DNA of 64,000 bases from Sphagnum compactum (lineage: Eukaryota > Bryophyta > Sphagnopsida > Sphagnales): NCBI GenBank assembly GCA_965153455.1, contig OZ234497.1, positions 19,833,872-19,897,871 of the forward strand. Direction: 5' to 3'. The position numbers and the translations under genes are program-made. The notes below the pieces were generated by a model that was not told the origin of the DNA, ran no database searches, and was given only the letters and a program-made list of their open reading frames with translations. Of the stretch, positions 48,295 to 61,500 are shown one piece after another (positions within the stretch are counted from its first letter, which is position 1; every line of letters begins with the position of its first letter).

Positions 48295-49380
48295 CACACT
48301 TCCACTATGGGAGAGAGGTTCAGCATAAACCAGACCCATCTTATACATCCATGTGAGAGGAAACCAGAACATTCAAATCAGCAATAAAACTCTCTACTAC
48401 CCAAAAATTGAGATTCACAAGGGTGAGGATTCATACAAACCAATGCTATATGAGCAAGAGCAGTCAAAACATTGGATTCTTAAGGTGTAAAGTGCAACCA
48501 CCTTGAATAGCCTAATGAGATGGAATTTCATTCAAAACTGGGAGCTCAGAAAAAGACAAAACATAATTGGACATGTAAACATTAGGTAAGAAATTGATAA
48601 GAAAACTTATGTTGAGACATAAGATGTTATGGTCCCAATTTAAGGGTCAGATGTGTTTTTCTTTAGGGTGTCTAAGGTCAGATCAAGAAAGGAGCCAATT
48701 AGCGCCAAATTTCTTGCATCAGGTAAATTTCTTTGAGCACTTTCACCTATTATGGCATATAAATGGTACAATCAATGAAATAATAGTCATCAAAGATTTT
48801 AGCACCCTCTCACTACCACCCACCATTTGTCCATGTTCTTGAAACAAGTCTCCAAGTCCAGACTAAGTGACCCTAAAGGCTTCTCTGTGTTGATGTCCTT
48901 GGAATGAGTCTTGGGCTCTGGACTAAGAGACCCTTAAGCAGGCTGGGTGTCCCGCTCTAATTGGGACCATGCCTATAAGATTAGAGAGAAAAAAATCATA
49001 TCTATGACAAAATCCTAAACCCTATGACAAGCAATGCTTGTACAATCAATCGAATCAAGAATTAGCCCTGAAAACGAACCATAGATAATCAAAGACAGTT
49101 GAGAATTGCAGCAAACAAGCAAGTGCACTAATCAAATGCTCACTTAGAATGGAAAAAAATAAAAGTAAAAACTAAGCTATGTTTTATTTCACCTGGCTTA
49201 AAAACTCCCTGGGAAAATGTCCAATTTGCTTTAAAAAAGAAAGCCAAAAATTCTGAGCCTAAATCCAATCCAGAGAGTCCTCCAACAGAATTTCTTGAAG
49301 GTTTTTCAGAAGAGTGCTAGAACCAAAAGAAATCTGTGATTTTGCATTACTCGTCAGCTGTGTCAATTTTGCAAAATTTT

Positions 49381-49426
<46 letters not shown>

Positions 49427-49800
49427 AATTGTGAAGTACTCTAAGAAAACTTTAGTGTAAAATGGAGGTGCATGGAGGGCTGTAATTTACCTCCAGGATT
49501 GGGCAGGTATACTATAGTACAAGTGCAGATTCTTCAACACATGTCTGTCAACTAATCAATTAATTTTATGTTGAAAATAAAAATATTTCTGAATATTTCA
49601 ACAGATTCTATATTTTCTTTCAGAAATGTTTTACTGCTTTGAAAAAAAATAAAAATTCAAAAGATTTCAGCATTACTATGAATAATGTAATTGGTGTTTG
49701 AAGCTGCCAAGGGTATGACAGAATTCCATTTGGAGGAGGGTGAGCGTTCAGAGCTCTCGCTATTTACGAGGCAGAATCATACAGGTTAATCTCAGCCACT
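48295..49800. other. Intergenic with (GA)n
   Basis: No gene supported. A pure GA run lies at about 49384-49421. Near 48840-48960 the phrase 'agtc..gactaagtgaccct' is duplicated. Confidence 0.5.
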
Positions 49801-49819
49801 GATTTTATTTTACATAATT

Positions 49820-50141
49820 TGTCTTGTTTGATCTCAGCCGTTGTTGGCCGGTTTCTTACTTTCTTTCTTTCTTTCTTTCTTCACGAACCAAGTGCTTTGC
49901 AGATTCTCGGCTGCTGCAACACACCAGAGCTAGCGAAGAAGGAAAGAACTCAATCGACGAAACTCTGCTTCCATTCATATCTCTATACAATCCATTCCAA
50001 AGACATCGGATCTGCACCGACGTGTGTTCCACAATACCAAATTTCTGTCCAAAAAGAGTCTCTCAGACGAAGTGCGAGAGAAAGAGTCAGACTCTCTGCG
50101 AAACAGAACGAGAGAAAGAAAGTGTGCATCGAGAGAGAGAG

Positions 50142-50182
<41 letters not shown>

Positions 50183-51290
50183 TGGCATACCTTTTTCATA
50201 AACTCCCGGTGATGTTGAGTTGAAACCCGCTGTCTTCTAGTCCTTCTCTCCTGTCGATCGTTTCTGAGAGGACGATCACCACCTCTTTCCACTGGAAGCT
50301 GTAATACTACTGCCAATATTTATATGACTTCTGTAGCAAATCACACAGCACTTCTCCAGCACCCGAAGAGAGATCCACGAAGAGATTCATTACACGAGAC
50401 GAGCGCCTTCCTAAATCCGCATTTATTTTAACTACTTATTTTTGGCACTCCTGAGGGATCCATTCTTCTTCTAGTATGGAGATCTTGTGATTCAGTTATT
50501 GTGCGTGCACTGACCACTGAGCTTTGCTTTCGCTTCCCCCCTCCCCAAAAGCTAGCAAAAACAAGCAGCAGAAAAACAAAGAAAGAAAGGAAAAAAAAAA
50601 AAATCCTTTTCAACAGAGCAAACACATCCCTGGCTGCACAGTGCAAAGGTCTTGGTGCTCTCTTTCTGTGATCTAGTTTCTAAAAACCTCCATCCAGATC
50701 TGTCTTCTGCTTTTGTTTCGACACGAGATTTCCTGCACCTGATCTTGATCTGTCAAGCGCTAAGAAAATTATACTGCAAAAGTACTCTACCACGGCATCT
50801 AATCTCATCTGGAACGTCCCGGAAGATTTCCTGTCACGTCTTTCAAGCTCGGAAATGGAAACAGAGCGAGCTAGATGCTAGATCGCAGGCAAAAAAAAAA
50901 GACAAAAAAAGGAGAGAAAGAAGTCAGAATTTCTATGTGATTTTTCCCGCTCCCTCGAAGCGGAATTAGACAAAAGAATTGAAGCTGTAGAACCTGGACA
51001 ATCAAGCTCATGATTGACTCAAACTTGGGTGCTTGCACAACAACAACATAATAATAATAATAAAAGCTCAAGAACCCATGGCAACAGCAATAATCTCAGA
51101 AAACAACAACTGCAAAAGAACCCAGAAGATAAACAAGAAAAAAAAAGGAAAAATGCAAGAAGAAGAAGAAGAAGAAGTCTTGAGCTTGCAATGCGAGCTT
51201 CTAGAAGCATTTATCCAACCAAAAAAAAAAACAATCGGAGCCGAGAGCAAACTACCCCGAAACAAAACCAACGAAAACTAAAATAAAATG
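49820..51290. other. GC-richer, leader-like region without convincing CDS
   Basis: Composition rises here relative to both flanks. A TTTC run (about 49859-49880), a (GA)n run (about 50133-50179), a GAA run (about 51159-51177) and many CT-rich words resemble plant 5' leaders and promoters. ORFs of 70-134 codons on both strands are driven by these repeats and have no domain. It could be a promoter plus first exon of a gene whose other exons I cannot read, or a non-coding transcript. Confidence 0.35.
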
Positions 51291-51294
51291 CATG

Positions 51295-54200
51295 GGTTTG
51301 ACGAACAAGGCAGGAAAGAAATAAATATAAGAAGGGAGAAATATGTAGCCTAAATATATGGGAAGGGAAGAAAATACAGACTTTTTAAGGCACGATGAGG
51401 TCAAAATTACACTTTTCTTTTTTTTTCCCCGAAACCATTTTTTTGCGGCTTTTGTGCCCCCTGGTTTTCGCCACCACATTTTTGTGTGTTTTTGAAAACC
51501 AGCAATATAACTCCCAATAGTCGCCCACCTATAATATAATATATTCTAGGTTCCCAAGACCATACCCTTGAGCAAAGCATATGGGACAAAGTGAGGTGGT
51601 TATTGGGAACATGTTAGGGAAGACATTGGGAACTTGGAAAACATGTTAAGAACCCATTGAGAACTTCATGGGAACAAGAAAAAATCCCAAAAATCCACCG
51701 GCCTCGTGCTGCCTTGAAATAGTCTAAAGGTTTTTTTCCGAACGACGGCCTTTGAAATTGGGATGCAATTATGCACTTCAAAAATTCTTCTCACATGCGA
51801 GGGGCCAATATTATATTTGCCCATAGTTGATAATGCAGTCAGTACAAGATTGACCCCCATCACCATAAGAAGTGGTGCACATATTTCCCCTCTCCTAGTG
51901 GCCCACAAGTCAAGCTAGCTAGGTAGTAGAGTTTGTTAGGTGGGTGGGATATTCAAAATTTAGGGTTTCCTGGTGATACAAAAGAGCTTCTTGGAAGTTG
52001 ACTCGCAATTGCATTTTGAGAAGATTTCGGGATTTTGGTGTTCCCACCATGTTCTCACCAAGCTCCCACCAAGTTCCCAATGGTTTCCTATGACACTCCT
52101 GAGGTGTTACCAAGTTCTCAAACATGTTCCCCAAGATTGTCTCAATAGCACCATGCTTTAATCCCATTGGGGGAGGGGCACGCATGGGTGTGAGTCCGAG
52201 CGTGTTCCCAAACCTCAGGAGAACGCACAAGTACTGGAACTTCCCCTTACATAAACAACTCTCTTTTAATTTCCTAGCTTCTTTCTTGGTTCGTAGAAAA
52301 GAAATATTTGCATGGGAACATGGGAACATATAAAATTGGGGGAGCTCCCCTGGCATAACTCCATAGGGTTCTTCTGCTTTGGGGGGAGGGGGGTGAGATC
52401 CCTCAAAAAGGGAGTTGTTTATGATATTGTCCAGTTTCAAACTTTTATCTCAACTACATGCCTAAATTCACCCAAATAAAATAAAATAAAAACATTGCAT
52501 ACTTAAGACATTGTTCCGAAAGGAAGAACTACATGCCTAATGCCCACCCCACAAATTTTCTTCACAATATCCTTTGTTCTCTCAAATACTAACAATATAA
52601 TTGAAAAGACCCTTTTGATCCCATAGTTTTAGAACCACATACACTTTCACATATGTTAAAACATTGATATTTTGTGGTGCATTTAATTGCAAGGTACCAC
52701 CATATTTAGCTCAATTTCTCCTCTACCAAAGGTGGGGCACTTCAAAAAGCAAAAGGCCTAGTATTGCCTATTCGCATGAGCATTCCGTTTTTTGAAATGC
52801 CCAACCTCTTTTTTCGTACTTTCCCGGCGATCCATGTGGTGTATCATAGGAAAAGATAATAATAAAATTCAATTAGGATACTTTACATTGGGTAACCCCC
52901 TTGGAGCAAGGCATTCTTAAACTAAGTTCCCTCACCTGTGTGGGGGCCCCGGGTGATTATTTTGAGAATATCACATTCCTTAAGCATTACCCTACACTTA
53001 AAAAAATAATCAACTTTAAAATGTATCACATGCATGCAAAAATGATGATAACAACTTTTTGTCAAAGAGGAAAGACCCAAAAAAACTCCCCTTAAAAGAT
53101 TCATTTTTATCCACAATAGTGAGGGTTCAATTGTTTGAGTTTTATAAACATGAAATGAGGCCAATGGCCAAAATGACTCTCCTAAATGAATTCATTTACC
53201 CACTAGACGATGTTAAATGTTACCATGTTACCCACAATCATCAACCCACTAGCCAACATCTCCGAGGTCAAACAACACGAGAATTCAAGAGTAAAACTTT
53301 GGGGGGGGGGGGGGGGGGGGTAGAGAGTCGGTTCAACTTGGTCCCCCTATCATGTTGAAGGCTTCATAAGATGACCACCTTCAAAAGGAAGGGCTTATTG
53401 CTTTGCAAAGAATGATGGCTTATAGTGAGGTTGAAAATTCACTCAATTTCTTTCAAAGCACTTGGAGAAAATTTAGATGGCACCTTTATGTTTGTGAATA
53501 TCTTTTCAAGGAAAAAGAATGGATCTTGCGCTTACTTGCATACTCCATAAAGAGGGAGGATCTTATGCCTGCAATAAGCATAAGATCCCTCCACTACTCT
53601 TAAGGAGTAGCACAAGAACCCTCCCCTCCTAGGCCTTGTCATCTATGTATGTTTAGCAAGGCCCCCCAAACAAGAGGGGACAAAACACTCTAAGTAACAT
53701 GCCCTCCAATAACACTAGGCATGTCTTTAAGGAAAGCAACCATACCTTAAATGTGAAAATAGAGGAAGCAAGGAAGTACTTAAATTACAACATGATAAAA
53801 AGCAAAAGCAAAACCAGTTTCTCCTTTTCATCAGTTTAAACTCTTTACAAGAGGCTTAATTATTTCTCCTTTTTCCTTTAGCTCCAAGATGGTCAAGAGT
53901 TAGGGGGAGAGGGTGGGGAGGGACCCATTTGTGAAGATTGATTTTGTCCTTCCATCTAAGTCTCACTTTGTCTTTCTTTCATTAGTCCACAGTGGGGTTT
54001 ACTTCTATTGGAGAAAAAGTCACAAAAAGACATCGAAAGAAGAGAAACAGGCTACACAAAACATGAGGGTTAAAAAGTCTTCCATGCAAAAAAAAAAGTT
54101 GCTTTGTTTTGTGTGAAGGAAAACATCTCCATGAGTCAGCCAGGGAGTGGTTTAATCCAAAGAGCTACCTACTTTGAAGAAACGATCATCGTGTGTCAGT

Positions 54201-54435
54201 GATGATGTAGTTTAATCCAAATGGGCTACTTGCATGTCTGATATCAAGAAGGTCCGTGTTGGTTGGCTCCACCTGCAAAACAGATATACTACAGCACTCG
54301 GGACACGCTGAAACCCCATCCCATCCAGAACCATCTGGTAGTAGTTTCCATTTGGTCCCACCTCCTTTTGAGGAATTTCCCACTAGCATGTGTTACTACT
54401 GTCTGAACTGTGAGAGAGTTCCATGAAACATTTCT
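51295..54435. other. Intergenic with inverted 'gttcccaa' words and G20
   Basis: At about 51600-51680 the plus strand has repeated 'gggaac(a/t)tg' words and at about 52035-52130 the complementary 'ccaagttcccaatgg' words; together they may form a weak inverted repeat. A 173-codon minus-strand ORF (51919-52440) between them has no recognisable domain. A run of 20 G lies at 53301-53320. Nothing else is supported. Confidence 0.45.
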
Positions 54436-54439
54436 TGTT

Positions 54440-54700
54440 TGAAATAGCTCTTGTTGGTTTATACTACCAGTGTTGTGATGTTCTTCATTTCTTATCTGAA
54501 CTCTTGTTGGTTTCAAGCTTATTATACCAGTGTTGTGAGGTTCTTCATTTCTTATTTGAACTCTTGTTGGTTTATACCAGTGTTGTGAGGTTCTTCGGTT
54601 CTCATTTCAACTCTTGTCTGTTTGAACCAGTGTTGTGAGGTTCTTCATTTGTTATTTTAACTCTTGTTGCTTTAAACCAGTGTTATGGAGTTCTTTCCTC
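54440..54700. repeat. Minisatellite, ~50 bp unit, about five copies
   Basis: Each copy contains CTCTTGTTGGTTT, then 'accagtgttgtgaggttctt' and 'catttcttatttgaa'. Copies start near 54448, 54495, 54559, 54609 and 54660, with insertions in the second. The ORF across it is just its translation. Confidence 0.85.
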
Positions 54701-54704
54701 TTTA

Positions 54705-55849
54705 CGAGATTCACCTTTGGTCTCAGCTTTGGTATTTTAAATCTATTAGAAGGTTCTCCAAGTGCGGGTTTTCAAGCCCCGTTTCTTCCAATTTTTAAAT
54801 CTTTCAGTTTGGGTTTGGCACATTTTTCTCAAATTCAAGAACTTTCAGCTTCGGTTCAACAATCGAGAATCTACTAGTCAACTTTTTTTTCAAATTCAAC
54901 TTGATTTTCCTCAAGAGCATGTAAACCTAGACCCCCAATGTTTAACATTACAAACCAAATACTCTCACAACACTAATTTAAACCAATATTGGGGATACTC
55001 ATTATTGATTCCAATTAATAAGAACCCAACCAAATGTTCAAAAATAGAATCAACATCAAAATTCAACCCAAAACCAAAAATACATGTCTATGAAAGTGAT
55101 TAGAATTGGGGTTAAATGAAGATGAAGAGGAAGTTCACATCCATTATTGTCTAGGTTAGTAATAACTAGATTGGAACCAATTTTGTTTTTTGAAACTATA
55201 ACAAAAGTTAGATTTTTTAATTTTTTTTTGGAGAACCATCATATTTGGATTCTCAAATGTGTAGAACTAGATACAAGATAGCTTTAATTTATTTTTAAAA
55301 ACCAAAACTAGAGGCACTTATATATGCATGAAGTCCCGCAGAGACCTTGAGCCAAGACCACAATGGGAAGGCTAAAAATTTGGCTTAAGTTGTTGACCAA
55401 GGAAGTTGATATGGGAAACACATGTCTAAATCGAACTCATGTTGATGCCCTAAATGATTCTATTTCTTTAGAATGTTTAAATTTTCTTTTTCTCACATAC
55501 TATTCACAACCATAATATTTTTTGCAAATAAACCTTTGTCTTTTTAATACACTAGAAAATTATGTTCATTTCCACCATGGTTGATCTCAACAATCATATT
55601 TTATGTACACTAGTGATTTGTTTAGCTTTCCATTTTGTTTAATTTCATATGATGTTTTTGCAACAACAAGTGACACAACACCTTAAAATCATTCAAACCT
55701 TCTTTTCGGGGTGGGTAATCAACACTTGAAATAACTTATTCCTTGCATTCACAATTGTGGGAACATAATTGAATGGAGGGTTTTATGTGAAGCCAACTCA
55801 TGGGGTTGTATTCAAAAGAAATGTTTAAAAAACATAGAAGCTTAAATTA

Positions 55850-55886
<37 letters not shown>

Positions 55887-58481
55887 TTTGAATGTTTTTT
55901 TGCAATGTCATTCAATATTCACATGAAGGTAGGTGGAAGGTATAGTGGTTCACAAATTAAACAATAAAAATATCATCTATATTCTCTATTTGTTAACTTT
56001 GACAAGGTCAAGGATTAACCAAATTAAAAACTTACAGGCACATGTGTGTATTTTTCCAAAATAAATGCATACCCTTTTGGAGGCCTTTATTTTATGTTAC
56101 ATAGAAAAACATCAACCTAGAAAACCTTAGTTTTGAGTTAGATATGGATTTTATGAATTTAAAAACTTTTTTATTGTTTAAAATTCAAGAATTAAAATTA
56201 GAAAAAAATATGATGCCAATATTTTTAAACTTATGTTGTATAAAGAAAACTTCATCATATTTCAATTCCTTATAGAACATATTAAGATTATTTAAGTCAT
56301 TTCAAAGTCCATATACAAAAGTTGTTGCTAGTCGACAAGTCCAAACTTTCAAGTTACAAAATCCATAACAAGTTTTTCCTTAATGATTTATGCAAAATAA
56401 TTTACAACTTCATTTATATAATTAACTTGACAACTTAAACCCAAGGCATTAAAATCACATTGAAATATATTTGCAAAACAATGAAGCTTGCAATCACAAC
56501 ACCCTTGCAGAATTTCTTTGTGAGAGAAAAAATGATGCTAGTATACCTTACAATGACCCATGAAATTAGTAATTTTCGTATTGATGAGAGTTGCTATTGC
56601 TTTGGATTGTTTAGGTAATGGAAATTCTTTGCACATGATTGTTGAAGTGTATAATGTAAATGAAAGTATAATTTCGAATATCATCAACATATTTGTATGG
56701 TTTAATGTAAACTTTCTGTGGAATTACATTTAAGGTATATTAAAGGTGTAAAAAAATGATTTAAGAATTTTTTTTCTTATCAACAATTATGATGCAATTA
56801 AGAAATATTGAATAATTATTTAACTAATTCTAATTAATTCTTAATAGTTGATAATTAGTAATTCATAGTTAATCTTTTTAAAATCAGAATAGAATATTAG
56901 TTAAATTTCAAAATATTAATATTGATTAATTATTCATTTTATATTAAGTAATTAATGACTAGTTAGATTTTTTATTGAGTTAATTATAATTTTTTATTAT
57001 TTATTCCATCATTAAAATTTAATAAAATTTAATAAACTACATTTAATTTTTATTCGGTTGAAATTTTAAAGCTTAATCATCAATCAATTCTAAATATTTA
57101 TTATATATTTAATTATTGATAAAATAATAATTAAATAATAATAACTAGTTAAATAATCAGTTAGTTACTTATTAATGATTTTTTTAATGAAATAATTATC
57201 TATTTCATTTTAATATTTTTAAAATTATTAATTAATTATTAATTAACACTTGATCATTCATATTAATTAATTAATATCAAATATTGATCGATGTTTACTA
57301 TTGATTAATTGATTAGTTAATAATCATTTTTAATTAATATTTGATGCCATTACGATTTGTTATTATTAATAGATAAATAGGTAATAAGTGGATAAGTAGG
57401 TAGGTAATAAACAAGTAGTAAATCAATAGGTTGTGGGTAGATAGGAAGTTAATTAATTAGTTAATTAATTAATGAATTAACTAGTTAATGAATGATTTAT
57501 TTACTTATGGAGTTGACACAATCACTATGAGAAATTGTGTCCATCAAAATCACATTACCCTACGACTAAAATTCAAAAAACAACTCATACACAATTATTG
57601 TGCAACTATCCTTTTAAAAATATGGTGTATTAATAAATAAATTACCACGCCAAAAAATTAATCAGTTGTATTATAATTGCAAATGAATTGAAAATGGGTC
57701 TTCTATATGATAATTTATACACATCATACATACATATGTAATCAACCATGTTTTACTTTTTAAGAGTTGCATGTGGCAACTACTTTAGATTTGTTGCAAA
57801 TGTGCATTAAAGCAACAACTATGTTGCAACTAATGGATAATGTTCATACATGCGATCATACCACATGTCCACATTTCCACCACCCATTATGGGATACATT
57901 TGCAACCAATTTCTTATTATAATTATCATTGATACAATTAGTAACGGCCATTAATGTGCCATTACTAAAATATTATTGTTTAATTATGTTATGACTATAA
58001 TACTACTATTTATAATTTAATAAGGATACATATTTATCAGTTATTTATATCTTCGTCATCCATGTTTCATTTTGAATGATTTAACATGTTCTAGGAATGC
58101 TACCTCGAGCTTTAAAAAATTATTTTTGAAGTGCAAAGGAAAAGGAGTATTGAAAAAATAATAAGAAGACAAATAAACTTTCCAACTTACAAAACATGTT
58201 TTTTTCCTTTTTAAAATTGTTTGGACCCCTCCTACTTTCAAATCTCATAATTTTGTTATTTCTTATTAATTATCAACAATTTAAAATGTTATAGGAGGAG
58301 CACTTAAAGTTTTACAAATCATATTTGAACTTTAATAGCCTAGGTAAGTAGGTCCTATTTTTTTACCTACTTATGTAGGTAGATAGATAGATAGGTAGGT
58401 CCTAGGTAAATACATAAATATGTAAGTCTCAAAACCTACCAACCTACCTACCTATGGTTATGTACGACTTACCTAGCTACT

Positions 58482-58516
<35 letters not shown>

Positions 58517-61500
58517 AAATATAATTAATATGCCATGTGGCAATTTTTTTATTGTGCCATGTGTCACAATTTCAAACCATCATTAACAATCATAATGGAC
58601 AATGAGATCAATATTTTGAAAAGTAAATAATTTTTATGTCCAAAATTTTTCATAGTGCCATGTGTCATAATTTCAATAGATTGATGACAATTAATGACAT
58701 CAACATGACATCATGGGTGCAATTTTAATAAATTTGCATAATAGTTCAAAATGAATTGTTTTGATAGAATTGTAATTGAATTGCAATGAGTTGCATTGTA
58801 TATCTAATGAGTTGTAATTTTGTAACTCATGCAACTTGTTCATTAGCATTCACGACGTACAAATACAATGAATTGTGAAGCCAATTGCAAAGCACCATTT
58901 TTTTCATAGTGAATTGAAAGGGAAACCAAATTGTATGGGATAATAAATTTAGTCACAACCTAGTTGCAAACTATTTATAACTAAATTGCAATTAGATTTT
59001 TTCTCCCATATTGTTTGGCTTCCTTTTCAAGTGTGTCAACTATATAAGTAGATGCATTGTAAACATTAAAATACACAAGATTTGCCAAATGGGATGAGCT
59101 AATTGAAGAAGCTTAACCTTAATTTGGTTAAATTCAAAACAAAATAAAACAAATTCAAAAATGTCCTAAGACTTATCTACCCACCTATTTCAACCTACTT
59201 ACCTACCTCGGCCTATTTACCTACCTACCTACCTATTTACCTACTTATCTTTAACTTCCTTACCTACCCACCTATTTTTATTTTAAATGTTTCAAAAATC
59301 ATAAATGTTGCCATTTGGCGTAAAACTATTTGTCCACATGTATGAATCAAATACCTTAAAAAAAATGGTTGAGATTAAAAAAATTGGTTAAAAAAATTAT
59401 TTATTTAATATTCTTTGAATATGCCACATGGCAACATGACATTGGTCATTATAAATTGGTCATTAGTTGCATGATAATCACATAATAGTTGCATGTGTTA
59501 TACGATCAACAAATGAAAAATACAGTCAACTCAAATACATACTTCATCCATTGTCTATGTGATGACATCATCATTTGCAACTAATCTCTTATGCAACTCG
59601 TGCAACGCAATTACAAGTCATTTTAGTTACAAATGTCATTTGCAACTAAAAATTAATTGTATGTTATAGTTGAAAATATGCAAATTTTCTTCTAGTGTTA
59701 AAGGAAGATGGAGATTTCTTATGAAAACAATTAATTCATCATTGAAGTTTCTATTAAACTTAATCACATCATGTTTATTGTTTACATAACTTATGCATCA
59801 TTGAAAAGGACTCAATTGTGATGCAATGGATTAAAGAAGCTAGTAGAAAATGCAATGGATGCAAGATCAAGCATTTGGTGACCTTTGCATAACTAACATA
59901 TATCACATTGCTAAAGAACCCATTAAAATTAGTCATGAGATGATTCCAAAATCTTACCATCATACCAATATCTAATGTTTCGTCTAAATTAGATGATGAA
60001 AACATTTCCAATGGAGTTTGAACATCTGAAAGGTTCAAAGACAAAGCTAACAAGGAATTGCTCAAAATAGGTACAATTTTTCATCTTCAAATGTTTGAAC
60101 TTTATCAAATGCAAGCTTGAAATAAAACATGGAATCTTCAAGTGATGAATTACAAATTTGATTATTAGTTTCATGGTAGACATTGAACACTTTGTACCTA
60201 ATCTACAAAGTGAAAAATAAAAATAGTATGATTATGCAATTTAAAGCTTGCCTATGACAGTTGTCATGTGCCCATTCATTAAATAATTATTGTACATAGA
60301 GCAAGCCAAATGTACCAATTTAACTGATATAAGTGTAAAGTATGTTGGGAAAACAAATGAAAGTTAGTCAAGAAAAAATAAACTAGTAGTTTTATCAATT
60401 GAAACATATAGACAATGCATATAGTTAGATTGTAAAAAAGTTAAGCAAGTTGATTTACTTAGGGCCTTTGATAAACAAACCAACCAATCAAACCAATTAT
60501 GATAGTGGTTATAAGAATAGAAAGGTAGTTAGAAAGTTGGCAATTAGTTAGAGAACGTAGATGGGTGTAGTCGCACTAACATGTATCATTAGTAGTCGTA
60601 ATCATTACTTAATTTTGTGTATTTTAAATTGTAAAAAAAAAAATTACAAGTGGACTTGATTTTGTACATGTTATTTTGAATATATTGATATACATATTCA
60701 TAAATTTAAAAGCAATCTAACAAATAAAAAATACACAAAATATTTTTTATCATTTGTAACCAGTGCTTTTAAATAATAATCCAGCAATAAAAACACACAT
60801 AACACAAACTTTTGATTTTTTAAAATGAGATAATTTTTGAATTTTAAAAATATAAACCTTAACATAATAATATTAACAAAAGTTTGGAGATTTTTTTTTA
60901 AAAAAAGGTGATATATTGAAAATATTTGAGAAATGTTTTTGAAAAAAATAATGAAAAAACACAAGTTTAAGGGGCAAATGTGGTTCTTATTAATGTGGTT
61001 GGACCCATATAGTTAAAACTATTAGGTTCTTGGTATAAAAAGAAGGACAACACTAAGGAAGAGGTTTGCCATTTTAATTGGGGCATCCACTAATTTTGTA
61101 TGGTATTCTTATGTAAATAAAAGATTGAGTTTGTACCCTTGTGTAAGGTGGTTGGTTTGCGGTATGTGTACGGTTGTTATGTGTGATGGATGTTAGAACA
61201 TAGTGGGTATTAGGATGTTGTGAACTAAATATAAAAAGCCTATCAAGTGGGGGGAAATGTTCAATTGTAGAAAATTATGAAAAGTGTTTTTGATTATAGT
61301 AGTAATGACGATGAACACTTTGGGGGGAAATAACGGGAGTACATTTGGAAGAAGTTATTAAGGGATGAAGGTTTTAAGGAAAAAAATAAAATTGTTCGAC
61401 TATTTATAGTAAATGGCTTTGGCCATCGGGTATGTGGTATTTACATGGATAGATGGAGCAAGAACCTTGTAGTTTTATTGTTGAGATAAACAATCATAGA

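Noticed and set aside
49819-50223. ORFs of 125-134 codons with Arg/Glu repeats
   Set aside because: They are open because of TTTC and GA microsatellites; two frames on the same strand are equally open.
51919-52440. 173-codon minus-strand ORF
   Set aside because: No recognisable domain, unremarkable codon use, and located among repeated 'gttcccaa' words; kept only as a remark in the region entry.
54423-54638. Repetitive-peptide ORF
   Set aside because: Translation of the ~50 bp minisatellite only.
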